Shown here piece after piece: positions 30,000-37,298 of a DNA stretch of 64,000 nt (position 1 is its first letter; each line of letters starts with the position of its first letter). The notes below the pieces were generated by a model. The model searched no databases and was not told the origin of the DNA. It saw only the letters and a list, made by a program, of their open reading frames with translations. Position numbers and translations under genes: made by a program. Source of the DNA: a virus; the IMG/VR virus record IMGVR_UViG_3300022744_000026, positions 1 to 64,000 of that record; one strand, 5' to 3'.

Positions 30000-31742
30000 A
30001 TGGACACCGCACGCCACGTCGCCTTCAACCCTGCCGCTCCTGACGACGAGCGGCAGGACGCCCTGAGCGAGCTGACGAAGGCGCACATGCCGTCAGCGGC
30101 GCCAAGCTCCAACATGCTGGAGCTGGTGCAGTACGTGCGCGAGCAGTACGAGGCCGACAGCATGGAGAAGGCCATGCATGCGCAGAACGTGGTGCCTTTC
30201 CCCAGCATGGCGGCGCGCGAGCACAAGCCCGGCCAGCAGTCTGTGTGGCTGGATGACGTGCAACTGAACATCCAGGGCAACTGGTACGAGCGGCCGACCG
30301 GGTTCAGCTTCGACGCCATGCGCGCCATGGTGCACGGCACGCCGTTGCTGAATGCGATCATCATGACGCGCCAGCGCCAGGTGGCGCGGTTCTGCCGTCA
30401 GAACGTGGTGGGCCGCGGGGAGGGCTTTCGCATCGCGCTGAAAGACCCCAAGGCCAACCCCGACAGCAGCCAGCAGGCAGCCATCGGTCTGATGCAGGAC
30501 TTCTTCCAGAATTGCGGCTGGGAGCGCAAGGCGCGTCAGCGCATGCGGCTGCGGCGCGACAGCTTTGCGGGATTCATGACGAAATCCCTGCGCGAGACCC
30601 TGACGCTCGACAGCATGCCGATCGAGACCGAATGGAAGCGCGACAAGCGCCTGGGACTCGACGGCATCTATGCCGTCGACGGCAGCACCATTCGCCTGTG
30701 CACAGAGCAGGGCTACGACGGCGACGACGAGATTTTCGCGCTGCAGGTGGTGCAGGGGCAGGTGCGCAGCGCGTACACCTACGACGACCTGATCTATGTG
30801 CCGCGAAACCTGCGCGCCGACGTCACTGCTGGCGGCTACGGGCTGAGCGAGACGGAGATCCTCATCAAGGTGGTGACGGGCTTCCTGAACGCCTTCACCT
30901 ACAACACGGGGTACTTCGACAACAACAAGATCCCCAAGGGGATGCTGCACCTGACCGGCAACTACAGCGAGCAGGACATCAACGCCTTCAAGAGGCAATG
31001 GAACGCCATGGTGAAGGGCGTGAACAACGCCTGGACGCTGCCGGTGATGGTGAGCAAGGATCAGGAGTCGAAGGCTGCCTTCGAGAACTTCGGCGCCGAG
31101 CAGAACGAAATCATGTTCGCCAAGTGGATGACCTTCCTGGCGAGCCTGGCGTGCGCAATCTACGCCATCGACCCGACCGAGATCAACTTCGAAGCGTTCA
31201 CTGCCGGCACGTCGAGCCTCAGCGGCAGCGACACCGAGGAGAAGATCGCCCACAGCACCGACAAGGGCCTGCGGCCGATCCTGAGCTACTACGAAAGCCT
31301 GTTCACCGACTACGTGGTGAGCGAGTGGGGCGACGAGTACGTCTTCCGCTGGACCGGCCTGGACGACGAGGCGCCCGAGCAGATTTTCGAGCGCCAGAAG
31401 CTGGTGATGACCGTCAACGAGATGCGCGCGCTCGACAACATGGAGTCGATCGATGACCCATGGGGCGACTCGCCGATCAACCCGTCACTGCAGTCGGCCT
31501 GGCAGATGAGCCAGCAGCAGGGGCAGGAGGACTACGGCCAGCCAGGGGCGCCGCAGCCTGGCGCCGAGCAGCAGGGCGACGAGGACGGCCAGGACTTCGG
31601 CCAACCGCAGGCCGGCGACTTCGGGCAGCCGAAGCCTGACCAGCCCGAGCAGGCCGCGCCTGCCGAGCAGCCGCAGGACGCCGACACCGTCGCCAAGGCA
31701 TTCGGCCTGCCGGCGCTGCCGATCTACGGGATCAACGAGTGA
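30000..31742 (+). CDS. Portal protein
   Basis: A 580-residue protein. Conserved portal features are ERPTGFSFDAMRAMVHGTPL, LNAIIMTRQRQVARFC, DGIYAVDGSTIRLCTEQGYD, YTYDDLIYVPRNLRAD, GYGLSETEILIKVVTGFLNA, YNTGYFDNNKIPKGMLHLTG and FAKWMTFLASLACAIYAIDP. The ~100-residue C-terminal tail is Gln/Gly/Pro-rich low complexity. It forms the dodecameric DNA channel at the head vertex. No Shine-Dalgarno; preceded by a late element. Confidence 0.9.
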   Translation: MDTARHVAFNPAAPDDERQDALSELTKAHMPSAAPSSNMLELVQYVREQYEADSMEKAMHAQNVVPFPSMAAREHKPGQQSVWLDDVQLNIQGNWYERPTGFSFDAMRAMVHGTPLLNAIIMTRQRQVARFCRQNVVGRGEGFRIALKDPKANPDSSQQAAIGLMQDFFQNCGWERKARQRMRLRRDSFAGFMTKSLRETLTLDSMPIETEWKRDKRLGLDGIYAVDGSTIRLCTEQGYDGDDEIFALQVVQGQVRSAYTYDDLIYVPRNLRADVTAGGYGLSETEILIKVVTGFLNAFTYNTGYFDNNKIPKGMLHLTGNYSEQDINAFKRQWNAMVKGVNNAWTLPVMVSKDQESKAAFENFGAEQNEIMFAKWMTFLASLACAIYAIDPTEINFEAFTAGTSSLSGSDTEEKIAHSTDKGLRPILSYYESLFTDYVVSEWGDEYVFRWTGLDDEAPEQIFERQKLVMTVNEMRALDNMESIDDPWGDSPINPSLQSAWQMSQQQGQEDYGQPGAPQPGAEQQGDEDGQDFGQPQAGDFGQPKPDQPEQAAPAEQPQDADTVAKAFGLPALPIYGINE

Positions 31743-32467
31743 AGACCGCCGCGCAGCAGCAGGCCCAGCCGATCCCCGGCTGCGCGCCTGGCGACGAGGT
31801 GTGGCTCAAGCACCCGGACGGGCCCGTGACCGCGAAAGTCCTGGCGCACGGGCAGCACGGTCTGACCGTCGACGTCGGCGGCAAGCAGCACCGCGTGAAG
31901 TGGGACAAGGTGCACGGGCACAAGCGGCGCACGGCCATCAACATGCAGGTCGAGGACGAGGGCGAGGATGGAATGGTGGTGCGCGACCAGCTCGGCCGGC
32001 GGCATTTCGTGGCAGTGCCTCCCGAGGCACGCGAGGAGCGGATGGTGGTGAAATCACATGGTGGCGGCGCCAGGCTGCTGGTGTTCGCAAAGGCGCTGAA
32101 GCAGCCCGAGAACGAGCAAGGCGGCTGGACCGAGGCGGGCAAGGCGCCGGCAAGCAAGGGCCATCACGTGGCGTTCCAGCACGGCGAGCACGCCGGCCGC
32201 GGCGAGGTGCAGGCGGCGGGCCGGGATGGCGTGACCGTGAAGGACGGCGCTGGCGCCAGCCATCAGGTGCCGCACAAGGCTATCACGCACCGGTGGGAAG
32301 GCAAAGAGGCGCCGACCGCTGGCCCTGGTGAGCCGGCCAGCCCGTCAGACGAGCTGCGCGAGTTCCTGGCCGGGCTGCTGAAAGACGCGCCGGACGACGT
32401 GCAAAAGTGGATCGGCCAGTACGTGCAGAGCCAGTCGAGCGAAGAAAAAGCCGATCGGCCTGGTTGA
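31739..32467 (+). CDS. Hypothetical protein with repeated SH3-like units
   Basis: A 242-residue protein from GTG 31739 (GTGA overlap with portal). Residues ~15-60 (GDEVWLKHPDGPVTAKVLAH, GLTVDVGGKQHRVKWDKV) and ~140-190 (GHHVAFQHGEHAGRGEVQAA, DGVTVKDGAGASHQVPHKAI) resemble each other: a small beta-barrel (KOW/SH3-like) repeat, each followed by a basic WDKVHGHKR or THRWEGK. The tail is helical (DELREFLAGLLKDAPDDVQK). It is likely a head-associated protein; role unknown. Confidence 0.6.
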   Translation: MKTAAQQQAQPIPGCAPGDEVWLKHPDGPVTAKVLAHGQHGLTVDVGGKQHRVKWDKVHGHKRRTAINMQVEDEGEDGMVVRDQLGRRHFVAVPPEAREERMVVKSHGGGARLLVFAKALKQPENEQGGWTEAGKAPASKGHHVAFQHGEHAGRGEVQAAGRDGVTVKDGAGASHQVPHKAITHRWEGKEAPTAGPGEPASPSDELREFLAGLLKDAPDDVQKWIGQYVQSQSSEEKADRPG

Positions 32468-32517
32468 AAGAGGTTAGAGTAGTGTCTCTGCTAAACCTCA
32501 ACTCACCAGCAACTCAC

Positions 32518-32694
32518 ATGGCAACCACTTTCACCATCGGCCAAAAGGTCACCTACAAGCTGCACACCGGCCGCACCGGTTCGGGCGTCATCGACAGCAT
32601 CAGCAACGGTGCGCGCGGCGCGTTCTACGCTGTCAAGCACGACGACGGTACGATCCTGAAGCTGCGTGCTGCGCAGATCACGTCGGCGGCCTGA
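32518..32694 (+). CDS. 58-residue small beta protein
   Basis: MATTFTIGQKVTYKLHTGRT begins a compact domain with GSGVIDSISNG, AFYAVKHDDGTILKLRA: another small beta-barrel of the same general kind as the repeats in the preceding gene. Start ATG 32518. Sequence just upstream (TTGAAAGAGGTTAGAGT) may hold a promoter. Function unknown. Confidence 0.6.
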   Translation: MATTFTIGQKVTYKLHTGRTGSGVIDSISNGARGAFYAVKHDDGTILKLRAAQITSAA

Positions 32695-32712
32695 GCAGGC
32701 AGCGAGCGAGCC

Positions 32713-32955
32713 ATGATCATTCGCACTTCGCGGCACAGGTTCAATCTGCCGGTTTCACTGTGGGTCAGCCTCGCAGTAGCAGTCGTGGTGTCTGTGCTGG
32801 CCTTCTGGCTACCCATCCATGGGCGCGGCGATGTGTGGTGCAGCATCTGCGGATGCATTGCATGGCTCTGGTGCTTCGCTGAGCGCGACAAGCGCGCGGC
32901 TACCGTCTACGAACCGATGATCCAGCGCATCGATACGTTTGACCACCGATGGTGA
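32713..32955 (+). CDS. Small membrane protein
   Basis: An 80-residue protein beginning MIIRTSRHRFNLPVSLWVSL with a hydrophobic span VSLAVAVVVSVLAFWLPI and a second cysteine-rich hydrophobic stretch (DVWCSICGCIAWLWCFAERD). Two membrane passes are likely. No lysis neighbour, so no holin claim. Confidence 0.55.
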   Translation: MIIRTSRHRFNLPVSLWVSLAVAVVVSVLAFWLPIHGRGDVWCSICGCIAWLWCFAERDKRAATVYEPMIQRIDTFDHRW

Positions 32956-32962
32956 GCAAAGC

Positions 32963-33019
32963 GCCCGGCACCCGCCGGGCCATCAAGTCAGCCGGCGTAT
33001 GCCCGTTGACTTGATGGCC
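32963..33019 (+). promoter_or_regulatory. Two overlapping, mutually exclusive hairpins
   Basis: Hairpin 1 is GCCCGGC (32963-32969) / GCCGGGC (32974-32980). Hairpin 2 is a perfect 13-bp GGCCATCAAGTCA (32978-32990) / TGACTTGATGGCC (33007-33019). They share GGC at 32978-32980, so only one can form fully. This is the layout of an attenuator or a processing switch ahead of the tRNA region. No T-run follows. Confidence 0.6.
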
Positions 33020-33483
33020 CCACATCCAAGGCTTGGCCCCTTGGAGTTCCCAGCGATGGGGAGATACACGAGACACGCTGCCTTATGCGAGTGTGGGGCC
33101 GTCAGCTATCACAGATGCGCCAGCCGGAAAGCCCGGCAACTGCGCGACAAACAGTCCCAAGCCTGGGGCATCTGTGATGGTTGCACGCAGAAATGCGCAC
33201 ATAGACCGACGAGGGAAGGCGTCTGCTGGACGACGCCGGAAGACGATACGCGGATCATCACCGCCCCTGCGACTCGGGTCTCAGTCTTCACCGACCATCA
33301 CCAAATTCCGGACCGCGGCCCACAGCGCGATGGGAATCAAAACAGGCTTTCTGTGGGCGAGCTGAGGCGCGCGAGATAAGCGCCACCGTGAGGCGGACCG
33401 TTAAGTCGTCAACACCTGGGGCAGCCCGGGGCGCGCAGGGGTAGTGCCTGACAAACCACCCGGGGGAAGGGCCCGGGGCCACC
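33020..33483 (+). other. Structured, gene-poor stretch before tRNA
   Basis: No convincing gene. CCAAGG (33026) / CCTTGG (33039) and a perfect 11-bp pair ATCACAGATGC (33108-33118) / GCATCTGTGAT (33168-33178) suggest folded RNA. A frame from ATG 33056 to 33379 encodes a Cys-containing 107-residue product (MGRYTRHAALCECGAV, CDGCTQKC), but its codon choice is unlike neighbouring genes and it spans the inverted repeat; I leave it unassigned. Confidence 0.45.
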
Positions 33484-33570
33484 GGATTGCGAGCAGCACT
33501 GGCGACTGCAGCAGACTGTAAATCTGTAGCCCCTAGGGGCAACGGGGTTCGACTCCCTGGCAATCCACCA
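33484..33570 (+). tRNA. tRNA-Tyr (GTA)
   Basis: An 87-nt cloverleaf. The acceptor stem is GGATTGC / GCAATCC with discriminator A and encoded CCA. The D arm is GCAG...CTGC, the anticodon arm GCAGA-CTGTAAA-TCTGT (anticodon GTA), the long class II variable arm contains CCCCTAGGGG, and the T arm is CGGGG-TTCGACT-CCCTG. The anticodon arm is almost that of E. coli tRNA-Tyr. Position 8 is G, not the usual U, and the D arm is odd, so function is likely but not certain. Confidence 0.82.
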
Positions 33571-33574
33571 CTGA

Positions 33575-33612
33575 CCATCATCACAGCGGGTGAGCGCCTG
33601 CTGCGATGATGG
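33575..33612 (+). terminator. Hairpin after the tRNA
   Basis: CCATCATCACAGC (33575-33587) pairs with GCTGCGATGATGG (33600-33612) with one A-C mismatch and a 12-nt loop. It starts 4 nt after the CCA end. It may aid 3' processing or act as a Rho-independent-like barrier; no T-run. Confidence 0.5.
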
Positions 33613-34038
33613 CCGGCGCAGTCTTGGCCTCTGCGCATCGAGCCGCACACCCCGTGCGCGCCCGCGGTAAGCACCCTGCCTCATGGGATCGGTCGTCAAC
33701 AGCCGTTGTAACGGATGCCGCTGGGCCTACGGCCGGAGTGCATCGCCGCAGTCTACGTAAGCGGCACAATCAACAAGCGGTGGGTAATCGGCCTAGAGTC
33801 GTCATCATCCCCCACTGGCCGGGAAACCGGCTGACGCGAATAGCCGATCTGCGGCGGTCTCGCGCCACAAGGTCGCCGCAGACTTCAGCGCCACCCCCGG
33901 GTGGCGTTGTCGTTTGTAACGTGCATCCTCCTCAGCGCCCCGTGGCGCCGTTGCCTACCCCCGCGCCTAGGCGGGTCACAAGCCCGGCCTGATAAATTAA
34001 ATTTGCGTCATCAACTACCGCGCTTCGGCGCTAATGTC
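33613..34038 (+). other. Intergenic stretch with terminator-like hairpin
   Basis: No supported gene. CGCCACCC (33889) / GGGTGGCG (33899-33906) followed by TTGTCGTTTG is terminator-like. Just before the next gene is an AT-rich ATAAATTAAATTTG near 33992-34006 that may hold its promoter. Confidence 0.45.
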
Positions 34039-34644
34039 ATGACGCAGATCAAACACCTCCTGGCCGCCGCCCTGTGCGGCATTTCGTTCGCTGCCGCCGC
34101 TGGCGGCTCTGGCGAGTACCGCACCAGCGGCACGGCCTCGGGCAGCACCAGCGGCACGGCAACCGCCGTCGCGCGCACCGCGCCGGGCCAGATGGGCAGC
34201 TCGTACAGCTTCGCCAGCGGCGAGGGCCGCGCCACATACAGCGCCACCCCTGGCGCCGGCTCGTTCGACGTGTCGAGCAGCGGCATCGCGTGGAACCAGT
34301 CGACCGGCGGCGCCACTGGGCAAGCCACATCGCTCGGCGACTCCCGCGCCACCATTGCCAGCGGCACGCGCGCAGTCGGCGGGAGCGGTGTAGGGCAAGC
34401 CGGCTACAGCATCGCTGCCGGCGACAACCAGGGCATTACCGCCAGCGGGCAGGCCACGGGCAACTACACAGCCAGTGCGGTGCCTGGGTCTGCGCGGGTG
34501 ACCTACACGGCTGACGCCCTGGCGGGCAAGGGCGGTGTAACCGTCGACGGCACGCCCCTGGCGGCCGGCACCGGCACGTCCATGGCCTCGGCTGTGGCAA
34601 ACGCCGTCGCTGGCGTGGCCGTTCGTACCCACGGCGAGGACTGA
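34039..34644 (+). CDS. Secreted Gly/Ala/Ser/Thr-rich repeat protein
   Basis: A 201-residue protein with signal peptide MTQIKHLLAAALCGISFAAA. The mature chain is low-complexity beta-type repeat: (S/T)-(A/G)-x-(G)-x units such as GEYRTSGTASGSTSGTATAV, SYSFASGEGRATYSATPGAG, GDNQGITASGQATGNYTASA. No Cys. It is co-directional with the OmpA-domain gene 3 nt downstream, so both probably work in the cell envelope. Start ATG 34039 follows the signal peptide logic. Role unknown. Confidence 0.65.
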   Translation: MTQIKHLLAAALCGISFAAAAGGSGEYRTSGTASGSTSGTATAVARTAPGQMGSSYSFASGEGRATYSATPGAGSFDVSSSGIAWNQSTGGATGQATSLGDSRATIASGTRAVGGSGVGQAGYSIAAGDNQGITASGQATGNYTASAVPGSARVTYTADALAGKGGVTVDGTPLAAGTGTSMASAVANAVAGVAVRTHGED

Positions 34645-34647
34645 TCC

Positions 34648-35550
34648 ATGAAGCGCATCCTTGCAGTGATCTGCCTGGGTGTCGCTTCGGCGGCATCCTG
34701 GGCGCAGTCCAGCGCGACGCAGCAAGCGGACGCGGCGGCGAGCAATGCCGGCGTGAGCACCGGCGTGCAGTCGCAGTCGAGCGCGCAGACGTGGGTGTTC
34801 CCGGCACCGGTGGCCCCGGGCATGGTTGTGGCGGCCAAGTGCACGAATGCCGGCGTCAAGTCGGCCGCGCTGCTGTTCAACTTGGTTTCGTGGTCCGTGC
34901 CTGACCGCGAGGTGTCGCTCGGCTGTCAGGCTGCGGCTGACATCGACATGCTGGTGCGGCTGTGCCAGTTCGGCGCCGCGGCGCGCGTGCAAGCGCATTA
35001 CCTGCGCGCGGCATACGGCATCGAGGTGGCGCCACACCCAGGCGCGGTCGACCTGGGGCCGGACGAGTGCTTCAAGCCGAAGGCGGCGCCAGCGCCTGTG
35101 CCCATCGAGGCGCTGCCGCCGACGTCGGCCGGGCCGGCGCCCGTGGCGCAGCCGGTGGTGGAGGTGCACCCGTTGCCGCCGGCACCGGCGCCTGCGCCGC
35201 CAGCGCCACCCGCCGCGGCGCAGCGCCAGCCGTTCGAAGTGACCGTCCTGTTCCCGTTCGACAAGTCAACTCTCGACGCGAACGCCCGCACAGCCCTGGA
35301 CGTCGCTGCCAGGTACGTGCAAGCCACGCCAGCCGCCAAGCTGGTGCTGACCATCGGACACGCCGACCGCAAGGGCGCCGCCGCCTACAACGTCGACCTG
35401 TCGCGGCGTCGCGCCGAGTCCGTGAGCGCATTCCTCTTGGCGGCCGGCGTGCGCCCCGAGATGATGCGCATCGAGTACCGAGGCAGCACCGAGCCCGTGT
35501 CACCGCAGGATGAGCGAAACCGACGCGCCACCTTGCAGGTGATTGAGTAA
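34648..35550 (+). CDS. OmpA-domain periplasmic/outer-membrane protein
   Basis: A 300-residue protein with signal peptide MKRILAVICLGVASAASWAQ. Residues ~25-145 are a unique domain with cysteines (KCTNAGVK, SLGCQAA, RLCQFG, DECFKPK), then a Pro/Ala linker, then an OmpA_C module ~195-300: VLFPFDKSTLDANARTALDV, LTIGHADRKGAAAYNVDLSR, RAESVSAFLLAAGV, EYRGSTEPVSPQDERNRRAT. OmpA_C binds peptidoglycan. Phage-encoded copies are uncommon; superinfection exclusion or an envelope role in lysis is possible. Confidence 0.85.
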   Translation: MKRILAVICLGVASAASWAQSSATQQADAAASNAGVSTGVQSQSSAQTWVFPAPVAPGMVVAAKCTNAGVKSAALLFNLVSWSVPDREVSLGCQAAADIDMLVRLCQFGAAARVQAHYLRAAYGIEVAPHPGAVDLGPDECFKPKAAPAPVPIEALPPTSAGPAPVAQPVVEVHPLPPAPAPAPPAPPAAAQRQPFEVTVLFPFDKSTLDANARTALDVAARYVQATPAAKLVLTIGHADRKGAAAYNVDLSRRRAESVSAFLLAAGVRPEMMRIEYRGSTEPVSPQDERNRRATLQVIE

Positions 35551-35610
35551 AACTATCAGCAAAAATGAGTAAGAGCAACTAGAATGGGCGCTCTTTTACT
35601 GGGGGATGTG

Positions 35611-36312
35611 ATGAGTGATGTGACTTACTCGCAGTGGCTCGAAATGGGCTACACGAAGGTTTTGCTGGAGCAGATCAAGGGTATGGCAGGCGACTGCCCT
35701 GACCCTGGTGCCTGCGAGGCTGGCATGATCTGCCAGGCGGCTGCGGAGAGGTTGACGTCGGCGCAGCATGCCGACCATCTGCCGCCCGGCCACCCCGATC
35801 GCGCCAAGGCATTCTTCGCCAGCCGGCCGATGCCGACCACTGCTCCGGTGGCGCCTCTGGCGGACACCATCCGCGCGATCGCAGAGAACGTCGATGTCAC
35901 CGGCGCAGATGGGTATGGCAGTCTATGGCAAGCGCAGCCTGGCGACCCCGACGATCAGTGCACCACCCGTGAAGATGGCAAGCGCATGTACTTCGCGCCG
36001 ACAACGGATTGGATCCCGACGTCGCATTCATCGGCTATTGATGCGACCGGCGCTCCCGACACCCAGTGCACCACCCACGGGGACGGCGAGTGCGACGCGC
36101 AGGGGTCTTGCATGCATGCCCCGCCCGCCGCATCGCGGGTGCCGCTGACGCCGGCACAGCAACATGCGGATGAACTGCGCAGCCTGCTGTCCGGCTGGGT
36201 CGACAGCTTTGCCGACTGCATCGAAGGCGGCGAGTCCGACGAGATGGTGGTGGCGACCCGCGCCGCGCTCGCAAAGACTGAGGCCTCCAGCCAGGAAGGC
36301 GGTGCAGCATGA
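35611..36312 (+). CDS. Hypothetical protein
   Basis: A 233-residue protein. Start ATG 35611 has GGGGGATG upstream and is preferred to 35584. Several segments carry paired cysteines (CPDPGACEAGMICQAA, CTTREDG, CTTHGDGECDAQGSCMHAPP), with DDQCTTREDGKR and DTQCTTHGDGE forming a short internal repeat. It ends in QEGGAA at a junction repeated at two later gene ends. Function unknown. Confidence 0.6.
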   Translation: MSDVTYSQWLEMGYTKVLLEQIKGMAGDCPDPGACEAGMICQAAAERLTSAQHADHLPPGHPDRAKAFFASRPMPTTAPVAPLADTIRAIAENVDVTGADGYGSLWQAQPGDPDDQCTTREDGKRMYFAPTTDWIPTSHSSAIDATGAPDTQCTTHGDGECDAQGSCMHAPPAASRVPLTPAQQHADELRSLLSGWVDSFADCIEGGESDEMVVATRAALAKTEASSQEGGAA

Positions 36313-36602
36313 CCCACCGCGTCTACAAATACCAGCTACCCGGGCTGAGCGACTGGATCACCATGTGGATGCCCGCTGGCGCCGAGCCGCTGTGCGTTCA
36401 GGTGCAGAACGACCAGCCATGCATGTGGGCGCGGGTGGATATCAGCCAGCCACCCACAGTGTACCACTTCCGCGTCGCTGGCACGGGACACGACCTGGGG
36501 AGCAACGTTGGCAGGCACATCGGCAGTTTTCAGATGCACGGCGGCGCGCTGGTGTTCCACGTTTTTGCGGATGGGGTTGAGCAGAAAGGCGGTGCAGCAT
36601 GA
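36309..36602 (+). CDS. DUF7352-like phage protein
   Basis: A 97-residue protein: MTHRVYKYQLPG, MWMPAGAEPLCVQVQNDQPC, MWARVDI, RVAGTGHDLG, RHIGSFQMHGGALVFHVF. This is the recurrent phage DUF7352 pattern ('I-KYE------MP-GA--L-VQ-Q---P-LWA-VD------GTGH-I-----YIGTF---G-LVFHVF'). Conserved, unknown function. It lies in a run of small coupled genes. Confidence 0.85.
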   Translation: MTHRVYKYQLPGLSDWITMWMPAGAEPLCVQVQNDQPCMWARVDISQPPTVYHFRVAGTGHDLGSNVGRHIGSFQMHGGALVFHVFADGVEQKGGAA

Positions 36603-36823
36603 GCACGGACAAGCCGCTGGCGTTGGCGCTGGCCGATAGCGCGCACCTTGGGTATCGCGTGGGGTGGCAAAAGCAGGCTCAGTCCGAACTGCGCCGTCTG
36701 CATGCGCGAGTGCAGGAGTTGGAGGCCGCCACAGATCCGGGTAAACGGTGCCCATGCGGCTACCCAATGCCGTGCGCCATAAATGTCCCCATCGGGTTCT
36801 GCAGGAATGGCGGTGCAGCATGA
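36599..36823 (+). CDS. Hypothetical coiled-coil protein
   Basis: A 74-residue protein beginning MSTDKPLALALADSAHLGYR, with a helical stretch (QAQSELRRLHARVQELEAAT) and a C-terminal Cys motif (KRCPCGYPMPCAINVPIGFC). Resembles the next protein at its N-terminus (MSxDKxxALxLADxL), so the pair may be diverged duplicates. Bounded by the 15-bp junction repeats. Confidence 0.6.
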   Translation: MSTDKPLALALADSAHLGYRVGWQKQAQSELRRLHARVQELEAATDPGKRCPCGYPMPCAINVPIGFCRNGGAA

Positions 36824-37095
36824 GCGCCGACAAGCAACCCAAGGCGCTACGGCTGGCTGATGCGCTCAAAAGCCGGACGCGCTGGCATGACTTGACCGAC
36901 GACCAGTGCGATGCGGCAGCCGCAGAGCTGCAACGCCTGCACGAGCTGAATGCGCAGTTGCTGGCGGCGCTGCGCGGCTGCATCAGCGAGGCTGAACATG
37001 TCGGCGCTGACGGCTGGATGACTGGCGGAATGCACTCTGACGAGTATCGCGCGGCAGTCGCAGCCATCGCAGCCGCAACGCAGGCCACCCTATGA
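36820..37095 (+). CDS. Hypothetical helical protein
   Basis: A 91-residue protein beginning MSADKQPKALRLADALKSRT with WHDLTDDQCDAAAAELQRLH and ELNAQLLAALRGCISEAEHV: the common small phage 'LADxLE...AAxELRRLHxxNxELLxAL' type. Unknown function. ATGA overlaps on both sides. Confidence 0.65.
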   Translation: MSADKQPKALRLADALKSRTRWHDLTDDQCDAAAAELQRLHELNAQLLAALRGCISEAEHVGADGWMTGGMHSDEYRAAVAAIAAATQATL

Positions 37096-37283
37096 CCACC
37101 GACACCTTCCTCCACCAAGCCGAGTCCTTCCTCACCCGCCACGGCCGCCGCGCCTGGTGGCAGGTGATGGGTGACCACGGTGTCGATACGCTAGCTGGTG
37201 CGATCGAGAAGCGGGACAGGATCGCGGAGACGATGCGCGATATCGACGCCATCACCAGCGGGCTTCCCGGCCCCGAGGCGTGA
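37092..37283 (+). CDS. Hypothetical protein
   Basis: A 63-residue protein beginning MTTDTFLHQAESFLTRHGRR, then DHGVDTLAGAIEKRDRIAET. Short helical phage protein at the end of the small coupled run. No family known. Confidence 0.55.
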   Translation: MTTDTFLHQAESFLTRHGRRAWWQVMGDHGVDTLAGAIEKRDRIAETMRDIDAITSGLPGPEA

Positions 37284-37298
37284 CCCCACACTCCCCGC
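37279..37298 (+). promoter_or_regulatory. Late promoter element before MuF-like gene
   Basis: CGTGAC at 37279, N2, CACACT, six bases, ATG 37299; no Shine-Dalgarno. Contains the upstream TGA. Confidence 0.6.

Larger units (their letters stand above)
36298..36823 (+). repeat. 15-bp gene-junction repeat, three copies
   Basis: GGCGGTGCAGCATGA occurs perfectly at 36298-36312, 36588-36602 and 36809-36823. Each copy encodes the last residues (Gly-Gly-Ala-Ala) and stop of one gene and the ATG of the next. Confidence 0.95.

Noticed and set aside
30093-31253. 386-codon minus-strand frame opposite portal
   Set aside because: Shadow of the portal gene, of biased composition.
33288-33674. Minus-strand frame reading GGLPGSRTPLPLGATDLQSAAV
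   Set aside because: This peptide is the familiar artefact of translating the antisense of a tRNA gene.
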